In this document: piece by piece, positions 25,216-35,529 of the stretch
Layout: the number at the start of each line of letters is the position of its first letter
How positions within the stretch are numbered: position 1 is the first letter of the stretch
Assembly (NCBI RefSeq): GCF_027912675.1
Contig: NZ_CP115757.1
Coordinates: forward strand, 2,291,001-2,355,000
From: Paracoccus sp. SCSIO 75233
GTDB taxonomy: Bacteria > Pseudomonadota > Alphaproteobacteria > Rhodobacterales > Rhodobacteraceae
Length of the DNA stretch: 64,000 nt
Direction of reading: 5' to 3'
The notes under the pieces: model-generated
Database searches by the model: none
What the model was told of the DNA's origin: nothing
What the model saw: only the letters and a program-made list of their open reading frames with translations
Made by a program: the position numbers and the translations under genes

Positions 25216-25890
25216 TCAGCCCGCCCAGCGAATACCTTTTGTCAACATAGCCTGATGCAAGGTCGGCCTCTCGAACCTCAACCCACCCTCAAGAACAATA
25301 AAATCAGTGATTGCATCTATGCCATTTCCTGAACGGAGGCTGGTCATGACTACTGGTAGTACGCCGCGTGCAGCCTGGGCGTCCTTTTGAAGCAGCCCGA
25401 TATCAACACCCACATGCGGCGCAAGGTCGATTTTGTTCACCACCAGCAGGTCGGAGCGAGTCAGCCCCGGACCTCGTTTGCGCGGTATGTCCTGGCCCGC
25501 AGCCGTGTCGATCACATAGATCGTGAGGTCGGCCAGTTCCGGGCTGAAGGTGGCGGCGAGATTGTCGCCGCCGGATTCGACCAGCACAAGGTCCAAGCCG
25601 GGCAGATTGTCAGTCAGGTCCGCAATCGCGGCGAGGTTGATGCTCGCATCCTCCCGGATTGCCGTATGCGGGCAGCCTCCGGTCTCCACACCGTGCACGC
25701 GTTCTTGCGGAAGCACCTGCGCGCGCATAAGGGCTTCGGCGTCCTCTCGCGTGTAGATGTCATTCGTGACCACGGCCATCGACAGCCGAGGGGCGAGCGC
25801 GCGCGCAAGCTCTATGGTCAATGTTGTCTTGCCAGCCCCGACCGGCCCACCGATGCCGACGCGGAGGGGGCCGTTTATTTGGTTCATCAT
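25216..25890 (-). CDS. ureG: Urease accessory GTPase UreG
   Basis: SIMIBI GTPase (224 aa) that energises nickel delivery to urease with UreD/UreF/UreE. The P-loop [15 protein letters not shown] is at about 9-23, the metal-binding Cys-Pro-His of UreG is in [14 protein letters not shown] (about 68-81), [15 protein letters not shown] (about 106-120) is strongly conserved, and [12 protein letters not shown] gives the NKxD base motif. Two ATG codons are adjacent; the one at 25890 forms an ATGA overlap with the ureF stop. It is the last gene of the urease operon. Confidence 0.96.
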   Translation of the reverse strand: MMNQINGPLRVGIGGPVGAGKTTLTIELARALAPRLSMAVVTNDIYTREDAEALMRAQVLPQERVHGVETGGCPHTAIREDASINLAAIADLTDNLPGLDLVLVESGGDNLAATFSPELADLTIYVIDTAAGQDIPRKRGPGLTRSDLLVVNKIDLAPHVGVDIGLLQKDAQAARGVLPVVMTSLRSGNGIDAITDFIVLEGGLRFERPTLHQAMLTKGIRWAG

Positions 25891-26552
25891 GTGCGGAAAA
25901 TCCTTGTTGTCATGGTTTCATGCCGTGCCTGGGCGATCTCTGCACCGATTGCACAACCGCCGAGATTGCTTTCGGTGGCGTCCGCGGCCTGCGCTGCGAT
26001 GTTCAGTATCTGGGGAGACAATGCCGCCAGAAGCCGCTGCCCCTCTGCCTGGCCGAGCGGCATGAACCTGACCGCCGCTTGTATCAGGTTGAACGCCAGC
26101 CCGTGAAGATAGAGCCCGATCACCTCCCTGCGCGGCAGCTCGAGACGGGCGCAGGCTCGACCGACAGCCACTGGCAGGGCGGCAGGCGCGGCCTCCGTTG
26201 CGGTCAGCGGGCCAGCCATTGCGACGAAGGCTGTTCCTTGTTCTACCGTTTCGGTCAGCCGCTCAGCGGTCAGGCACATGGCGCGGGCGAGATCGTCGAG
26301 CGCCGGATAATCCGCGCCCGGTCGCAGGCAGAGCGACAGGATTACGGCGTCCGACCAACCGGTGCCGTACTCCAGCACATCCGCAATCCATGCCGATAGC
26401 GTCGCACCGTCGCGGATGATGCCGGAATCCATCGCATATTCCAGCCCCTGTGAATACGCGAAGGCGCCGGTCGGAAATACCGGAGACAGAAGCTGGACAG
26501 CCAGCAGCCGACCGGCATCAGTGGGAATGACCGAATGTCCGTCCATGTCCAT
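25887..26552 (-). CDS. ureF: Urease accessory protein UreF
   Basis: All-helical activator of 221 aa that bridges UreD and UreG. The opening [20 protein letters not shown] (about 17-36) is the family signature (SPxxPxGxFxYSxGLE), with [16 protein letters not shown] at the end resembling the conserved (R/H)xxxxxRLFxS terminus. The ATG at 26552 lies 35 bases inside ureE; a second at 26546 is possible. Longer upstream frame is ureE sequence and not UreF-like. Coupled to ureG. Confidence 0.93.
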   Translation of the reverse strand: MDMDGHSVIPTDAGRLLAVQLLSPVFPTGAFAYSQGLEYAMDSGIIRDGATLSAWIADVLEYGTGWSDAVILSLCLRPGADYPALDDLARAMCLTAERLTETVEQGTAFVAMAGPLTATEAAPAALPVAVGRACARLELPRREVIGLYLHGLAFNLIQAAVRFMPLGQAEGQRLLAALSPQILNIAAQAADATESNLGGCAIGAEIAQARHETMTTRIFRT

Positions 26553-26985
26553 AAGCACCGCCTTCGGGACGGAAGGGAGAAAAGCCTTTCGTGATCGTTG
26601 CGCCCAGCTTGCCCAGCATATCCTCCAGCACCGGATCGGCACGGATCACCAGATGATTTGGCGCAATCTCGCAAGGGCAATGCCGGTTACCGATATGCCA
26701 GGCGAGGCGCGGCAGGTCACCCTCGATCCGCAACACCGGTTCATGCGCTTCCGTCACCTCTATGGCGGTCCCGTCTGACAGGCCAAACGCTGCGCCGGGA
26801 TCGAGGCTGATCGTCTGCGGCAGATCGACCATGAATGCCGCGCCGCCTTCGGTCGACAGCCGCTTTCGCCGCAGGCAGCGGGATTCGTAATCAAGGACCA
26901 CGCGGCCCACGATCTTGCGGCCATGATTGGCGGGAAGGACGCAAACCGCCACGCCGATCTGATCGCCATTCGTCATGAAATTCAT
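26518..26985 (-). CDS. ureE: Urease accessory nickel chaperone UreE
   Basis: 155-aa metallochaperone. The N-terminal domain binds UreG, and the C-terminal domain has LAWHIGNRHCPCEIAPNHLV (about 94-113), with the conserved interface His of UreE (GNRH). The tail [14 protein letters not shown] carries three His that could bind nickel, a short version of the long His tail of enterobacterial UreE. Start at the ATG 26985 with GAGG about 7 bases upstream; an ATG at 26976 is also possible. It follows ureC by 12 bp and overlaps ureF. Confidence 0.93.
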   Translation of the reverse strand: MNFMTNGDQIGVAVCVLPANHGRKIVGRVVLDYESRCLRRKRLSTEGGAAFMVDLPQTISLDPGAAFGLSDGTAIEVTEAHEPVLRIEGDLPRLAWHIGNRHCPCEIAPNHLVIRADPVLEDMLGKLGATITKGFSPFRPEGGAYGHGRTFGHSH

Positions 26986-26997
26986 CTCGGACCTCAC

Positions 26998-28701
26998 TCA
27001 ATAAAGAAAATACCGTTGCGCAAGCGGCAACTCCCGTGCCGGTTCGCAGGTGAGCAATTCGCCGTCTGCCCGGACCTCGTAGGTTTCCGGATCGACTTCG
27101 ATATCCGGCGTGGCGCCGTTCAGGCGCATATCCCGCTTGCCGATGTCGCGTGTGTTCTGAACCGCAACTGCCTGCTTCATCAGCCCATCGGTCGCCCCGG
27201 TTTCCAGCCCTGCCGCGCTAACGAAATGGACCGCAGCCGATTGCGCGGCCCGGCCGAGTGCGCCGAACATCGGGCGCGAGTACATCGGCTGCGGTGTGGG
27301 AATCGAGGCATTCGGGTCACCCATCTGCGCCATGACAATCTGTCCGCCGATGAGCGACATTTCGGGTTTCGCGCCGAAGAAGGCAGGCGACCAGATCACC
27401 AGATCGGCGCGCTTGCCGGTCTCGACACTGCCGACATGGCTGCTGACCCCATGCGCTACAGCCGGGTTAATGCTGTATTTCGCGATATACCGCCGGGCGC
27501 GGAGATTGTCGTTCTCTCCGGTCTCGCCCGCCAGCCGTCCGCGCTGCTGCTTCATCTTATGTGCGGTCTGCCACGTCCGCATAATGACTTCGCCAACGCG
27601 ACCCATGGCCTGGCTGTCGCTGCTGATGATCGAGAAGGCGCCCAGATCGTGGAGTATGTCCTCTGCTGCGATTGTTTCGCGCCGGATGCGGGATTCGGCA
27701 AAGGCCACATCCTCGGGGATGGCGCGGTCGAGGTGGTGGCAGACCATCAGCATATCCAGATGTTCCTCGATCGTGTTTATCGTATAGGGCCGTGTCGGGT
27801 TGGTTGAGGAGGGAATGACGTTCTGGCTGCCGACAACGCGCATAATGTCGGGCGCATGCCCGCCGCCCGCACCTTCGGTGTGATAGGCATGGATCGTGCG
27901 GCCCGCGATGGCGCGAAGCGTGTTCTCGACAAAGCCGGATTCGTTCAGCGTGTCCGTGTGGATCATAACCTGAACGTCCATCTCATCTGCCACGTTCAGG
28001 CAGCAGTCGATGGCCGCAGGGGTGGTCCCCCAGTCCTCGTGCAGCTTCAGCGCGCAGGCCCCGGCGCTGATCTGCTCGATCAGAGCGTCGGGGCGGCTGA
28101 CGTTACCCTTGCCCGCGAGACCGATATTGACGGCCAAGCTGTCAGCGGCTTCGAGCATCCGGCGGATATGCCACGGCCCCGGCGTACAGGTGGTGGCAAG
28201 CGTGCCATGCGCCGGGCCGGTGCCGCCGCCGATCATGGTGGTGATGCCCGAATGCAGCGCATCGTCCACCTGCTGGGGACAGATGAAATGGATATGGCAG
28301 TCGATGCCGCCCGCAGTGACAATGCGGCCTTCGGCGGCGATGATTTCAGTGCCGGGGCCGATGACGATATCAACGCCCGGCTGGGTGTCGGGGTTGCCCG
28401 CCTTGCCGATGGCCGCGATCTGACCGTCCCTAAGGCCGATATCGGCCTTGTAGATGCCGGAATGGTCGAGGATCAATGCATTTGTGATCACGGTATCCAT
28501 TGCCCCGGCTTGGCGGGTGATCTGGGATTGCCCCATGCCGTCGCGGATGACCTTGCCGCCGCCGAACTTGACCTCCTCGCCATAAATCGTCAGATCGCGC
28601 TCGACCTCGATGATCAGGTCAGTATCGCCAAGGCGGATTCGGTCGCCCGTTGTCGGGCCGAACATATCGGCATAGGCCGCGCGGGAGATTTCAACTGGCA
28701 T
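26998..28701 (-). CDS. ureC: Urease alpha subunit (catalytic)
   Basis: Catalytic subunit of the nickel urease, 567 aa, full length. It hydrolyses urea to ammonia and carbamate. Nickel ligands: [12 protein letters not shown] (HxH, about 133-138), the carbamylated lysine in [15 protein letters not shown] (about 213-227), [12 protein letters not shown] (about 246) and [18 protein letters not shown] (about 269-286). The flap with catalytic His is in [20 protein letters not shown], and the final nickel Asp in [12 protein letters not shown]. The C-terminus [16 protein letters not shown] ending is present. The start overlaps ureB by 11 bases. Confidence 0.97.
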   Translation of the reverse strand: MPVEISRAAYADMFGPTTGDRIRLGDTDLIIEVERDLTIYGEEVKFGGGKVIRDGMGQSQITRQAGAMDTVITNALILDHSGIYKADIGLRDGQIAAIGKAGNPDTQPGVDIVIGPGTEIIAAEGRIVTAGGIDCHIHFICPQQVDDALHSGITTMIGGGTGPAHGTLATTCTPGPWHIRRMLEAADSLAVNIGLAGKGNVSRPDALIEQISAGACALKLHEDWGTTPAAIDCCLNVADEMDVQVMIHTDTLNESGFVENTLRAIAGRTIHAYHTEGAGGGHAPDIMRVVGSQNVIPSSTNPTRPYTINTIEEHLDMLMVCHHLDRAIPEDVAFAESRIRRETIAAEDILHDLGAFSIISSDSQAMGRVGEVIMRTWQTAHKMKQQRGRLAGETGENDNLRARRYIAKYSINPAVAHGVSSHVGSVETGKRADLVIWSPAFFGAKPEMSLIGGQIVMAQMGDPNASIPTPQPMYSRPMFGALGRAAQSAAVHFVSAAGLETGATDGLMKQAVAVQNTRDIGKRDMRLNGATPDIEVDPETYEVRADGELLTCEPARELPLAQRYFLY

Positions 28702-29005
28702 CCAAAGCCCCCATCACCTTCTGATCGAACCCCCAGACGGCACGCGCTCCGGAAAGCGGGATCAGCTGGACCTCTCGTCTCTGCCCCGGCTCAAATCTGA
28801 TCGCGGTGCCTGCAGCGATGTCCAAACGCATGCCGCGTGCGGCGGCGCGGTCGAACTCCAGACCGGAATTGGCTTCCGCGAAGTGATAATGGCTCCCGAC
28901 CTGCACCGGGCGGTCGCCGGTATTGGCGATCATCAGCGTGATCGCATCGCGGCCCTGGTTGAGCGTGATGCTGCCTGCCGCCGGAATGACTTCACCTGGG
29001 ATCAT
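28691..29005 (-). CDS. ureB: Urease beta subunit
   Basis: 104-aa structural subunit. It opens [16 protein letters not shown] and contains [20 protein letters not shown] (about 35-54) and [16 protein letters not shown] (about 66-81), all diagnostic of UreB. It is separate from the gamma subunit, the usual bacterial three-subunit arrangement. The upstream neighbour in transcription is the HupE/UreJ gene, 3 bp away; it overlaps ureC downstream. Confidence 0.96.
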   Translation of the reverse strand: MIPGEVIPAAGSITLNQGRDAITLMIANTGDRPVQVGSHYHFAEANSGLEFDRAAARGMRLDIAAGTAIRFEPGQRREVQLIPLSGARAVWGFDQKVMGALDAS

Positions 29006-29008
29006 GTC

Positions 29009-29563
29009 CTACCCCGCGACCGCAAGCGCAGTACCGCCGATAGCCGTCAGCAGTCCGGCTGCGCGGATTGCCGTTGCTGAGATGGCCTTGCCCATTGCGA
29101 TGCCCAGCCCATGCAGCATGGCCGTCGCCGCTGCAAATCCTGCCGCGTAGATCATTATCCCGTTTGCCGGACCCTCCGCCCCATGCGCCCAGCCATGCGC
29201 CGTACCAAAAACCGCCGCTGCGCTCAGCATGACCGACAACGGGACGCGCACCGCCATTGCAACTAGCGCGCCGAGGACGATGCACGAGGCGAGGATCGTC
29301 GGCTCTACTATGGGAAGTCCCACCCCCGCCGCGCCGAGCGCACCGCCAAACAGCATCGCGCCGACAAAGATCAACGGCAAGGCCCAGAGCGCCCGCCCGC
29401 CAGTTTGCGCAGCGAGCAGGCCAAGCGCGACCATTGCAAGCATATGATCCGCACTGCTGAACGGATGGTTGAAACCGGAAACGAAGCTGCCGGATTCATG
29501 ACCTGTATGAGCAAGCGCGGCAGAGGGCAATAAGGTGGCCAGAAGGATCGGAATACTTCTCAT
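29009..29563 (-). CDS. ureJ: HupE/UreJ-family nickel transporter
   Basis: 184-aa membrane protein. A cleavable signal (MRSIPILLATLLPSAALA) is followed by HTGHESGSFVSGFNHPFSSADHMLAMVALG, where HxxxxxxxxxGxxHPxxGxDH-like residues form the metal-binding motif of HupE/UreJ permeases. About six membrane segments follow, including a His-containing helix GTAHGWAHGAEGP. Members move nickel (or cobalt) across the membrane for urease or hydrogenase; in this operon the role should be nickel supply. It lies between ureA and ureB, a position seen in some alphaproteobacteria. The symbol follows the family usage. Confidence 0.87.
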   Translation of the reverse strand: MRSIPILLATLLPSAALAHTGHESGSFVSGFNHPFSSADHMLAMVALGLLAAQTGGRALWALPLIFVGAMLFGGALGAAGVGLPIVEPTILASCIVLGALVAMAVRVPLSVMLSAAAVFGTAHGWAHGAEGPANGIMIYAAGFAAATAMLHGLGIAMGKAISATAIRAAGLLTAIGGTALAVAG

Positions 29564-29572
29564 TGCGGTTTC

Positions 29573-29875
29573 CTATCGGATTGGATGGTGAACGGTGACG
29601 AGCTTGGTGCCGTCGGGAAACGTGGCCTCGACCTGAACTGTCTCGATCATGGACGGCACGCCTTCCATGCATTGATCAGCGCGGATAACCTCTCCACCCG
29701 CCGACATCAGCTCGGAGACGCTGCGCCCGTCGCGTGCGCCCTCGATCACGAAATCGGTGATCAGGGCAATCGCCTCCGGGTGGTTCAGCTTGACACCACG
29801 TCCGAGTCGCCCGCGCGCAACCATGGCAGCGAGACTGATCAGCAGCTTATCCTTTTCGCGTGGGGTGAGGTTCAT
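29573..29875 (-). CDS. ureA: Urease gamma subunit
   Basis: 100-aa structural subunit. It begins [20 protein letters not shown] and contains [20 protein letters not shown] (about 32-51) and [20 protein letters not shown] (about 70-89), ending with the family's VHHPI motif. Full length. It lies 10 bp after ureD and is the first structural gene of the operon. Confidence 0.97.
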   Translation of the reverse strand: MNLTPREKDKLLISLAAMVARGRLGRGVKLNHPEAIALITDFVIEGARDGRSVSELMSAGGEVIRADQCMEGVPSMIETVQVEATFPDGTKLVTVHHPIR

Positions 29876-29885
29876 GCCGGATCTC

Positions 29886-30689
29886 CTATGACTGCCAGAC
29901 GCGGGGCAGGCAGCCCGGTCGGAGTATCTCGATCAGCCGTGCCATCTGGCGACGCAGCGGCCATGCGTCAGGCGACAGCGCGCGCAGGATCAGCCGTCCC
30001 GGCAGGGCAGAAGCCGTCGCGGTCACCTCGGGCTCGGCCAGGGCGGCGCGTAACTCTGGCAGACGGTCCTCTGCATGGGGTTCGGACAGGATCAGTACGG
30101 CGAAGGCCCGCGCATTTTGCAGCAGTGCCGGTGTGCCTGCGCGTCTGGGTCCCGCGTCGTCGAGGCGAAACGGATCGTAAAGCTCAAGCCGCCCGTTCCG
30201 GCGAATACAGCGCGTGTCGGACAACGTGAGACGCGAGGGATTTTCTCCCATTGCCGCGCGGCCCAGAACGATTGTTTCCAGCCCCAGAAATGCCGCGTCG
30301 CCTGTCAAATCGATTATGGTATCGCGGCGCAGCCTGGCACCGTCGAATAATATGGTTTCTTGCGGCAGCCAGTTCGCCGAACTGCCCTCAGCCGCTGTGA
30401 TATGGACCATTGCCTGTGCAGGACTGGCCTCGGCGCGATAGGCACGCTCCGCCGTCTGAGTGGTGGCCGTGATCTGCATATCCGGGCCAATAGACAGCCG
30501 GTATTCCAGTTCATCATCCGATGTCAGCCCGCCGGATGTGTTCAGAAACACAATCTCTGGGACGGGGCCGTAGCTACGCGGGATCATCGCCTTTGCGCTG
30601 CCGGATTGGGACAATCCGGTCAACCGCCCCGCGGCCATTGAGACGGCGGCACTACCGGTACTGCGTTGAAGACGGATCACATCGAACAT
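29886..30689 (-). CDS. ureD: Urease accessory protein UreD/UreH
   Basis: 267-aa accessory protein that binds apo-urease and passes nickel from UreG/UreF through a tunnel. It has the conserved [20 protein letters not shown] (about 50-69), [11 protein letters not shown] (about 75-85) and [18 protein letters not shown] (about 107-124). It is the first gene of the ure operon, so the promoter should lie within 30690-30895 or read through from urt. That 206-bp gap has no gene. Confidence 0.93.
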   Translation of the reverse strand: MFDVIRLQRSTGSAAVSMAAGRLTGLSQSGSAKAMIPRSYGPVPEIVFLNTSGGLTSDDELEYRLSIGPDMQITATTQTAERAYRAEASPAQAMVHITAAEGSSANWLPQETILFDGARLRRDTIIDLTGDAAFLGLETIVLGRAAMGENPSRLTLSDTRCIRRNGRLELYDPFRLDDAGPRRAGTPALLQNARAFAVLILSEPHAEDRLPELRAALAEPEVTATASALPGRLILRALSPDAWPLRRQMARLIEILRPGCLPRVWQS

Positions 30690-30895
30690 GTTTTGACGCT
30701 AGCCCTGGCAGGGAGGGAAGTTCATCCGAAACCAGACACAAACGGGTGCCGGAACCGGATGTGCCAAAGAAACGGGCAAGGAGGGAAACCCGTGGTCATG
30801 AGGCAGGCACGCCTTGAACGCCGATGACCAGATCTGGTGCCCTTTGATCCCGTGCGTGAGCGCTCCGCCTAAGTGAAGAGGATTGACGGGATTCA

Positions 30896-31603
30896 TCAAG
30901 CCGCCGCGAGGCTGGCCAGCCGGTTGTGCAGCAGGTCACGTTGCAGCCGCGCCTTCGGGCCGTCGATGACCACCTGCCCGCGTTCCAGCACGCTGAAACT
31001 GTCGGCGAGATCCCAGGCGAAATCGAAATACTGCTCGACCAGCACGATCGCCATATCGCCGCGGTCGCGCAGGGCGGAAATTACCTTTCCGATCTGGGCG
31101 ATGATATTGGGCTGGATGCCCTCGGTCGGTTCGTCCATCAGCAGCACCTTAGGACGAATCACGAGCGCACGGGCGATGGCGAGTTGCTGCTGCTGCCCGC
31201 CGGACAGATCGCCGCCCCGGCGTTGTGCCATTTCGGCCAGAACCGGGAAGCTGTCATAGATTTCGTCCGGCACCTTGCGTTCCCCGGCGGCGAGACAGCC
31301 GAATCCGGTTTCGAGGTTTTCTCGCACCGTCAGCAGCGGAAATATCGCGCGTCCCTGCGGCACATATGCCACGCCGCGCCGGGCCATCGCCTGTGCGCTC
31401 ACACGGCCCAGCCGCTCCCCCATCAGCCGAAGCTCACCGCCCGAGCGTGGGAGGCGCCCGGCGAGCAGATTCATCAGGCTGGTCTTGCCAACCCCGTTAT
31501 TGCCCATGACGCAGGTGACGCGCCCGGGCTCTGCGGTCAGAGAAACCCCGTGCAGGATCTGCGAGCTGCCGTAATGCAGCGTGACGTTTTCAGCTTCGAT
31601 CAT
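30896..31603 (-). CDS. urtE: Urea ABC transporter ATP-binding subunit UrtE
   Basis: LivF-type ATPase of 235 aa. Walker A VTCVMGNNGVGKTSLMNLL (about 29-47), signature DLSGGQQQQLAIARAL (about 134-149), Walker B KVLLMDEPTEGIQPNI (about 154-169) and the H-loop region MAIVLVEQYFDFAWDLAD. The phrase EPTEGIQPNIIAQIGKVI is typical of UrtE rather than LivF. Last gene of urtABCDE, two bases after urtD. Confidence 0.95.
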   Translation of the reverse strand: MIEAENVTLHYGSSQILHGVSLTAEPGRVTCVMGNNGVGKTSLMNLLAGRLPRSGGELRLMGERLGRVSAQAMARRGVAYVPQGRAIFPLLTVRENLETGFGCLAAGERKVPDEIYDSFPVLAEMAQRRGGDLSGGQQQQLAIARALVIRPKVLLMDEPTEGIQPNIIAQIGKVISALRDRGDMAIVLVEQYFDFAWDLADSFSVLERGQVVIDGPKARLQRDLLHNRLASLAAA

Positions 31604-31605
31604 TT

Positions 31606-32346
31606 TCAGCGCCCCAGATAGACTTCGATCACGTCGGGATTGGCCGACACATGGTCCAGCGAGCCCTCCGCCAGCACGGAACCCTGATGCAGAACGGTCA
31701 CCTTGCAGTTCAGCCTGCGGACAAACTCCATGTCATGTTCCACCACGACGACCGCACGGGTTTCCGCCAGCCGTTTCAGCAGGGTCGTGGTCTGCTCCCG
31801 CTCGGCCAGCGTCATCCCGGCTGCGGGTTCGTCGACCAGCAAGAGGCGCGGTTCCTGCGCCAGCAACATGCCGATTTCCAGCCATTGTTTCTGGCCGTGC
31901 GACAACTCCCCCGATTTGCGGGGCAGGTAGTCGGCCAGCCCGACCTCTGCCGCCAGTTCCCCGACCCGCTGCCGAGAGGACGCATCGGACTTCCAGAACA
32001 ATACACGGAACGGCCCGCGTGCCGCCTTTAGTGCCATCATCAGGTTGTCCGCAACGCTCTGATCCTCGAAGACGGTCGGTCGTTGGAACTTGCGGCCGAT
32101 GCCTTCGCGGGCGATCTGCGCCTCTGACATCCTGAGCAGCGATCGCGAGACCTCTCCCCATAAAACCACACCGCTGTCCGGGCGGGTCTTGCCGGTCACG
32201 ATGTCCATGAATGTGGTCTTGCCAGCCCCGTTAGGCCCGATAATCGCGCGCAGCTCTGCAGTGCCGATATTGAAGGACAGATTGTTGATTGCCTTGAACC
32301 CGTCGAAGCTCTTCGACACACCGGATACTTCCAGAAGCGCGCTCAT
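31606..32346 (-). CDS. urtD: Urea ABC transporter ATP-binding subunit UrtD
   Basis: LivG-type ATPase of 246 aa. LSFNIGTAELRAIIGPNGAG leads into Walker A GPNGAGKTTFMD; the signature is ELSHGQKQWLEIGMLLAQEP, followed by Walker B LLLVDEPAAGMTLAERE and VVVVEHDMEFVRRL. LSHGQKQWLEIG is characteristic of UrtD. The ATG at 32346 overlaps the urtC stop by four bases; the frame is open well upstream within urtC, but that part is not homologous. Confidence 0.95.
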   Translation of the reverse strand: MSALLEVSGVSKSFDGFKAINNLSFNIGTAELRAIIGPNGAGKTTFMDIVTGKTRPDSGVVLWGEVSRSLLRMSEAQIAREGIGRKFQRPTVFEDQSVADNLMMALKAARGPFRVLFWKSDASSRQRVGELAAEVGLADYLPRKSGELSHGQKQWLEIGMLLAQEPRLLLVDEPAAGMTLAEREQTTTLLKRLAETRAVVVVEHDMEFVRRLNCKVTVLHQGSVLAEGSLDHVSANPDVIEVYLGR

Positions 32347-33566
32347 GCCTCTGCCTCCCTTTCCTGCAATGACCCGAGATCCGGACCGAGATCCGTTCCA
32401 TGCCGATTGGGATGGCGCAGTCCGGCAATGGCGTCGATGATCGAGGACAGGCCACGCGGCGCGAACAAGGTCACCAGCACAAAGGACACGCCAAGCAGCA
32501 CTTGCCACCAGTTAACCCATTGGACCGTGTAGAAGCCGAGGTTCAGATCGGGCGCCCGCCCGCCGGTGAACCAGCTTGACAGAAGCGAGACGGCAACCGC
32601 GCCGATGACCGCGCCATAGAGCCGTCCGCGCCCGCCGATTGCGACCCAAACGGCCAGATAGATCGAGGCAATGGGCGCAAGCTCTGCGGGATTGATGATG
32701 CCCGCCTGCGGATAGTAAAGCGCCCCGGCGATAGCGCAGATCATCGCGGTCAAGGTGAAAATGAACAGCTTGTAGCCTTCGACCGAGTAACCGAGGAACC
32801 TGACCCGCGCCTCGTCATCGCGGATCGCACGGATCACGCTGCCGAACTTTCCTGCTACCAGCCAGCTCGCCAGCAGGTAGCACAGCGCAAGCGCAAGCGC
32901 CGAGGCCCAGAGAAACCAGACCGAGATCACCGATTGCGGCGTCTCTGTCAGGCCGGGGATGTTCTGCAAGCCCGACAGTCCGTTATTGCCGCGGAATCCG
33001 CTGTCATTTTGAAACAGCCAAAGTGCGAGTGCCAGCGTCATCGCCTGCGTCAGGATCGACAGATAGACCCCGTTGACGCGCGACCGAAAGGCCAGCCAGC
33101 CGAAAATCAGCGCAAACAGGCCCGGCACCAGAACCACCAGCAAAAACTGCATGGGCAGGCTGCCCGCGAAGGTCCAGCTCCACGGCAGATCGCTTGAGCC
33201 GACGACGCCGAAAATCTGGCTGGCGATGCCCTCTTTCAGCTCTGTCGGGGTTGGCGGGATCGGGGCGTTGGCCATGGTGGCGGCAACGATTTCCCCGGTG
33301 CGGGCATACATCAGCCACATCCCGATCATGTATCCGCCAAGGGCAAAGAATGCCATGTGGCCAAGCGACAGGATGCCCGCGTAGCCCCAGACCAGATCCA
33401 TAGCAAGCGCGGCAAGCGCCAGACACAGCGTCTTGCCAAGCGTCTTGACTGTCGAGGTCGGCACCGCGCCATTCCCGTAAGCCTGTGACATCAGCGTCGC
33501 GGCAATGGTGAAGATCGCAAGGACGGCAAGAAAGATCAGCAGGGATGGGTTTTTACGAATGAACAT
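32343..33566 (-). CDS. urtC: Urea ABC transporter permease UrtC
   Basis: LivM-type permease of 407 aa with about ten membrane segments. Typical stretches are DLVWGYAGILSLGHMAFFAL (about 59-78), where GYxGxxSLGH is the family motif, a periplasmic loop rich in Pro, and AIRDDEARVRFLGYSVEGYK (the EAA-like coupling loop, about 246-265). NPAELAPIASIYLAVWVAIG and GRGRLYGAVIGA come near the end. Three bases separate it from urtB. Confidence 0.95.
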   Translation of the reverse strand: MFIRKNPSLLIFLAVLAIFTIAATLMSQAYGNGAVPTSTVKTLGKTLCLALAALAMDLVWGYAGILSLGHMAFFALGGYMIGMWLMYARTGEIVAATMANAPIPPTPTELKEGIASQIFGVVGSSDLPWSWTFAGSLPMQFLLVVLVPGLFALIFGWLAFRSRVNGVYLSILTQAMTLALALWLFQNDSGFRGNNGLSGLQNIPGLTETPQSVISVWFLWASALALALCYLLASWLVAGKFGSVIRAIRDDEARVRFLGYSVEGYKLFIFTLTAMICAIAGALYYPQAGIINPAELAPIASIYLAVWVAIGGRGRLYGAVIGAVAVSLLSSWFTGGRAPDLNLGFYTVQWVNWWQVLLGVSFVLVTLFAPRGLSSIIDAIAGLRHPNRHGTDLGPDLGSLQEREAEA

Positions 33567-33569
33567 GGC

Positions 33570-35471
33570 TCAGCCCTCCACAAAGCGACCGCGTGTCGGG
33601 AATATGCCGCGGGGCCGAAACTGGATGAAAATGATGATGAACAGGATCATCCATGTCTGCGCGGCCAGCGTATTGGCCGGGTTCAGCACCTCGATCCATT
33701 TCTGCAAGCCCCCGATCAGCGCCGCACCCGCCAGCGTCCCCCAGATATTGCCGACGCCGCCGACGACAACGGTCATGAAGCTTTGCACGATATAGGCCTG
33801 CCCAAGCTCGGAGGTGACTTGTGCAAACAGCCCGATCGCGACGCCCGCGATGCCCGCAATCCCGGATCCCCATCCAAACGTCATCATTGCCACCCGGTCG
33901 GGATTGATCCCCATTGATGCCGCCATACCGGGATTCTGTGTCACTGCCCGCATGTTCAGCCCCAGCCGCGTGCGTTTGGTGATGAACAGGAACAGAGCCA
34001 GAAACAGCAGCGCCAGAACGAAGATGGCGACCCTGATCGTGGAAATCGAAACCATCTCGCTGAAACTGATGGACCCTCCCAGCCAGTCTGGTGCCGTCAG
34101 GGGACGAGCCTGCGTGCCAAAGATATTCTTGGCAAGCTGCTGCAACGCGATAGAAACGCCGAATGTCGCCAGCAGCGTCTCCAGCGGGCGATTGGCCAGA
34201 TAGCGGATAACCAAACGGTACAGGACCACCCCAGCCAGTGCCGTCACGAAGAAGGCCAGCGGCAGCGCCACGATCAGCGACAGCGTGCGATTGGCGATAA
34301 ATCCCTGCACAACATAGCCGGTATAGGCTCCCATCATTATGAACTCGCCATGCGCCATATTGATGACGCCCATCACTCCGAAGGTGATTGCGAGTCCGAT
34401 CGCCGCAAGGAAATAGATCGACGCGAGCGACAACGCATCAAGCGCAATATCCGTACCCTGCGCCAGCCTCTCGCGGGTTTGCAGTGCATTCAGCGCCTCG
34501 CGCGCGGCATCGGTCACCTCGGCTGAGGGTTCGGTATAAACATCCGCAAAGATATTCGCCTCAAGAGCCGCATCGACCTCTGCCGCCGTGGCAGCGGGCT
34601 GAACCAGCCCCTGATCCGCAAGCACTGCATAGGCACGGTCGCGGCTTTCCATATCGTTCAGCTCATTGACGGGAACACCGCCGACCCGACCGTTCTCGAT
34701 ATGTTGCGCCAGCGCTGATTTCTGCGCTTCATCCGTCAGCCGCGCCCGGGCAAGTCCGGTTTCCACCAGCAGTCGATAGGCCTCGTCGCGGGTGATGTCC
34801 TCATCGACACGCAGGTCACGGGCAATATTCGCCCCGGCCGGCAGGTTATCCCCCGCAAAGCGCGTCGTTGCCAGCAGAGGGTTCAGCCGCGCCTGTACAT
34901 CGCTGGCGGTATTGCCGGCAAAGCTCTCGATCGCCAGGACACGCGCCGCCGGATCAGTGTCGAAGCCGATGGTCAGCAACCGTTCCAGCCGCAGTTTCTG
35001 CGCCGCGATATCAGGATCGGGATCGTCCAAGGCTCCGCGCAGCGCCGCCAGGTGTTCCGGTGCTGCGTTCCGGCCAAGCGCATCAAGTGCCGCCCGCCTG
35101 CGTGCTGGGTCGGGATCGGAAAGCTGGGCTGGAACCAGAGCCGCCGCGATCAGGCCCCGCACACCGGAATTCGGTCGCAGCATGTCGATTTCCGCAGTGA
35201 TCGCCGCGCCTGTAACGGCATCGGTCGCCGTCTCCTCTCGCAGAATCGCAAAACGACCGTCTCCGGTCAGACCGACGCTACGGTCGCCCCAAGCCTCAAG
35301 AAAGGCGACCGCACCGTCACCGCTTGCAGCGATTTTGTCGATCACCGGACCGATTGTCTGGCGAGAGGGGCGCTCGATCTGTTCGCGATTGGCGTCCAGA
35401 ACGGTGCCGAGATCCTGTGCCCACGCGGGGACCGTAAGCAGAATCAACAGGAAGATTAGAATAGGGCGCAT
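33570..35471 (-). CDS. urtB: Urea ABC transporter permease UrtB with periplasmic domain
   Basis: LivH-type permease, 633 aa. A signal-like start MRPILIFLLILLTVPAWAQD is followed by about 320 residues of soluble, alanine-rich helical repeats (for example RRRAALDALGRNAAPEHLAA and DPDPDIAAQKLRLERLLTIG). These resemble HEAT-like repeats and should lie in the periplasm. The membrane part starts at about 350 (SLASIYFLAAIGLAITFGVM) and contains GVINMAHGEFIMMGAYTGYV and FGWGSGIAGIAGVAIGLF. The soluble N-terminal domain is normal for UrtB and absent from LivH. The ATG at 35471 is chosen because the signal peptide starts there; the frame continues upstream without homology. Confidence 0.94.
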   Translation of the reverse strand: MRPILIFLLILLTVPAWAQDLGTVLDANREQIERPSRQTIGPVIDKIAASGDGAVAFLEAWGDRSVGLTGDGRFAILREETATDAVTGAAITAEIDMLRPNSGVRGLIAAALVPAQLSDPDPARRRAALDALGRNAAPEHLAALRGALDDPDPDIAAQKLRLERLLTIGFDTDPAARVLAIESFAGNTASDVQARLNPLLATTRFAGDNLPAGANIARDLRVDEDITRDEAYRLLVETGLARARLTDEAQKSALAQHIENGRVGGVPVNELNDMESRDRAYAVLADQGLVQPAATAAEVDAALEANIFADVYTEPSAEVTDAAREALNALQTRERLAQGTDIALDALSLASIYFLAAIGLAITFGVMGVINMAHGEFIMMGAYTGYVVQGFIANRTLSLIVALPLAFFVTALAGVVLYRLVIRYLANRPLETLLATFGVSIALQQLAKNIFGTQARPLTAPDWLGGSISFSEMVSISTIRVAIFVLALLFLALFLFITKRTRLGLNMRAVTQNPGMAASMGINPDRVAMMTFGWGSGIAGIAGVAIGLFAQVTSELGQAYIVQSFMTVVVGGVGNIWGTLAGAALIGGLQKWIEVLNPANTLAAQTWMILFIIIFIQFRPRGIFPTRGRFVEG

Positions 35472-35529
35472 TCCGAGCCTTTCCGATAGTCCAAATGGGG
35501 CGGCACATGACCGCCGCCCCGTAACGATG

